From the NCBI GenBank assembly GCA_902773045.1, contig CACYDE010000311.1, positions 1 to 13,451 of the forward strand: a stretch of 13,451 nt of DNA. The letters run 5' to 3'. Numbering within the stretch: the stretch's first letter is position 1; the number at the start of each line of letters is the position of its first letter. Origin of the DNA: an uncultured Ruminococcus sp. Its GTDB lineage: Bacteria; Bacillota; Clostridia; Oscillospirales; Acutalibacteraceae. The translations under genes were made by a program, and so were the position numbers. Shown piece by piece: positions 12,257 through 13,451 of this stretch. Under the pieces are notes generated by a model, which was given only the letters and a program-made list of their open reading frames with translations, made no database searches and was not told where the DNA came from.

Positions 12257-13300
12257 ATGGACAATGCTGTCAATAACGAAAAAATAAAAATATTGTCTAT
12301 AGAAAGCTCATGTGACGAAACGGCTGCGGCAGTTGTTGAAAACGGAAGAAGAGTTCTTTCAAATATTGTCATTTCACAGATCGATGAGCATAAGCTTTAC
12401 GGAGGAGTCGTTCCGGAAATAGCGTCAAGACGTCATGCCGAGGCGATCACGGGAGTAGTGTCCGAAGCCTTGGAGCAGTCCGGGACGAAGCTGTCCGAGC
12501 TTGACGCGATAGCCGTGACATGCGCTCCGGGATTGATAGGAGCGCTGCTGGTCGGAGTGAATTTTGCGAAAGGACTGTCTTATGCTTCGGGGCTTCCTCT
12601 CGTTCCTGTTCATCATCTTCGCGCTCATATCGCGGCAAATTATATCACCAACCCGGACTTGAAGCCGCCGTTTTTGTGTCTTGTAGTGTCCGGCGGTCAC
12701 AGTCACATTGTTGAAGTGAAAGATTATACATTAATGAATATAATCGGAAAAACGCGCGATGACGCGGCAGGAGAGGTCTTTGACAAGGTCGCGCGAACGA
12801 TGGGAATGCCCTATCCGGGTGGTATCAATCTCGACCGAATTGCCGAAAACGGTGATGAAAACGCCTATAAGCTTCCGCGCCCGAAGGTTGCCGATTCTCC
12901 CTATGATTTCAGTTTTTCGGGGCTGAAAACCGCAGCAATTAACATTATTCATAACGCGTCACAAAAAGGAGAAAACGTGAATGTCGAAGATCTTTCGGCG
13001 TCATTCCGCAATGCGGTTGTGGGCTGTTTGGTCGATAATTTTTTAAAGGCAGCTCATGATCTCGGTTACAAAAATCTTGTGATCGCAGGAGGTGTTTCCG
13101 CAAATTCTCTTCTTAGAAAACGTCTTTCGGCAGAGTGTGAAAAACTCGGATATAGCCTCTGTATGCCCGAGCTTAAATATTGCGGAGACAACGGCGCTAT
13201 GGTAGGCGCACAGGCTTACTACGAATTTAAAAAAGGCCGCATAGCCCCCCTCGACCTCAACGCTTCCGCCACCATGCCCATTTCTTTTTTTAATACGTGA
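12257..13300 (+). CDS. tsaD: tRNA N6-threonylcarbamoyladenosine transferase TsaD
   Basis: TsaD (formerly Gcp/YgjD) transfers the threonylcarbamoyl group from TC-AMP to adenosine 37 of ANN-decoding tRNAs, in a complex with TsaB and TsaE. The 347-residue length is normal for a complete protein. The ASKHA-fold N-terminal motif is SIESSCDETAAAVV (14-27). The metal-binding histidines are His120 and His124 in HHLRAH. SGGHSH follows at 145-150, then GEVFDKVAR (172-180), FSFSGLKTA (218-226), GGVSANSLLR (278-287) and the metal-ligand region CGDNGAMVG with Asp311. GAAAGAGG upstream at 12242-12249 supports the ATG at 12257. It follows rimI after a gap that holds the inverted-repeat element, so hairpin formation there may influence its expression. 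No clear terminator follows. Confidence 0.97.
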   Translation: MDNAVNNEKIKILSIESSCDETAAAVVENGRRVLSNIVISQIDEHKLYGGVVPEIASRRHAEAITGVVSEALEQSGTKLSELDAIAVTCAPGLIGALLVGVNFAKGLSYASGLPLVPVHHLRAHIAANYITNPDLKPPFLCLVVSGGHSHIVEVKDYTLMNIIGKTRDDAAGEVFDKVARTMGMPYPGGINLDRIAENGDENAYKLPRPKVADSPYDFSFSGLKTAAINIIHNASQKGENVNVEDLSASFRNAVVGCLVDNFLKAAHDLGYKNLVIAGGVSANSLLRKRLSAECEKLGYSLCMPELKYCGDNGAMVGAQAYYEFKKGRIAPLDLNASATMPISFFNT

Positions 13301-13451
13301 AGAGAGTTATAGAGTTACATTAATTCGTGAACCCGACCGAAAGCTGACTTTTTACGGTAAGTTCTTGACCAACTTTGTTGATGATCTCGAATTGTTTTCA
13401 AAGAGTTTATTGATAAACCCGTTTTACCTTCTTTTTAAACACGTGCAGATA
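13301..13451. other. Region after tsaD, no supported gene
   Basis: No RNA gene or convincing intrinsic terminator is visible. Weak pairings (for example CAAC/GTTG at 13370-13380) lack a T tract. On the minus strand a frame is open from the window edge to a stop at 13407-13409 (14 codons); it could be the tail of a gene outside the window. Confidence 0.4.

Noticed and set aside
13407..13451. Minus-strand partial reading frame of 14 codons at the window edge
   Set aside because: Too short to identify; it could be the end of a convergent gene, but nothing in the peptide supports this.
1..13451. CRISPR array, tRNA genes, prophage or integrase
   Set aside because: No spaced direct-repeat array, tRNA cloverleaf or integrase or transposase coding sequence was seen; the CTTGAC repeats are too short and too closely spaced for CRISPR.

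Overview
The window looks like chromosome from a low-to-mid GC Clostridia, most probably a gut Ruminococcus-like member of the Oscillospiraceae. Supporting signs are strong AGGAGG-type ribosome binding sites, a bacterial type A RNase P RNA, a clostridial short-chain flavodoxin, and a secreted protein ending in a type I dockerin (a cellulosome or amylosome docking module). The genus is inferred from these traits, not shown by a marker gene.

Layout. 1-246: leader without a recognisable gene, ending in a probable promoter. 247-672 (+): flavodoxin. 790-1236 (+): rnpB with its own consensus promoter and intrinsic terminator. 1331-8676 (-): a leftward locus that reads, in transcription order, OmpR-type response regulator, ABC ATPase of the BcrA/LanF type, five consecutive ABC-2 permeases (P1-P5), and sensor histidine kinase, ending in an intrinsic terminator built into the kinase stop codon. 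8764-10928 (+): divergent gene for a secreted dockerin protein with a long, possibly structured leader and a strong terminator. 10929-11183: intergenic. 11184-13300 (+): ywlE-like phosphatase, rimI-like acetyltransferase, a 104-bp inverted-repeat element, and tsaD. 13301-13451: no recognised gene.

How the genes work together. The leftward locus resembles the two-component-controlled ABC modules that protect Firmicutes from peptide antibiotics and lantibiotics (BcrAB, LanFEG), but it has one ATPase for five permeases instead of the usual one or two. The permeases arose by tandem duplication: each start codon overlaps the previous stop by exactly 8 nt at five successive junctions, and P2 and P3 align without gaps at about 87% identity. 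Their differences cluster in predicted extracellular loops, while the ATPase-coupling segment is invariant. Four CTTGAC direct repeats at 11-12 bp intervals lie between the regulator and the ATPase, the first on the regulator's stop codon and the third serving as a -35 box. This is the best candidate for a regulator-controlled promoter of the transporter genes. I regard this amplified, self-regulated permease array as the most unusual system here; its substrate cannot be read from sequence.

The rightward genes at the end are housekeeping: a probable protein-arginine phosphatase, a GNAT acetyltransferase and the tRNA t6A enzyme TsaD. A MITE-like hairpin element sits in the rimI-tsaD gap.
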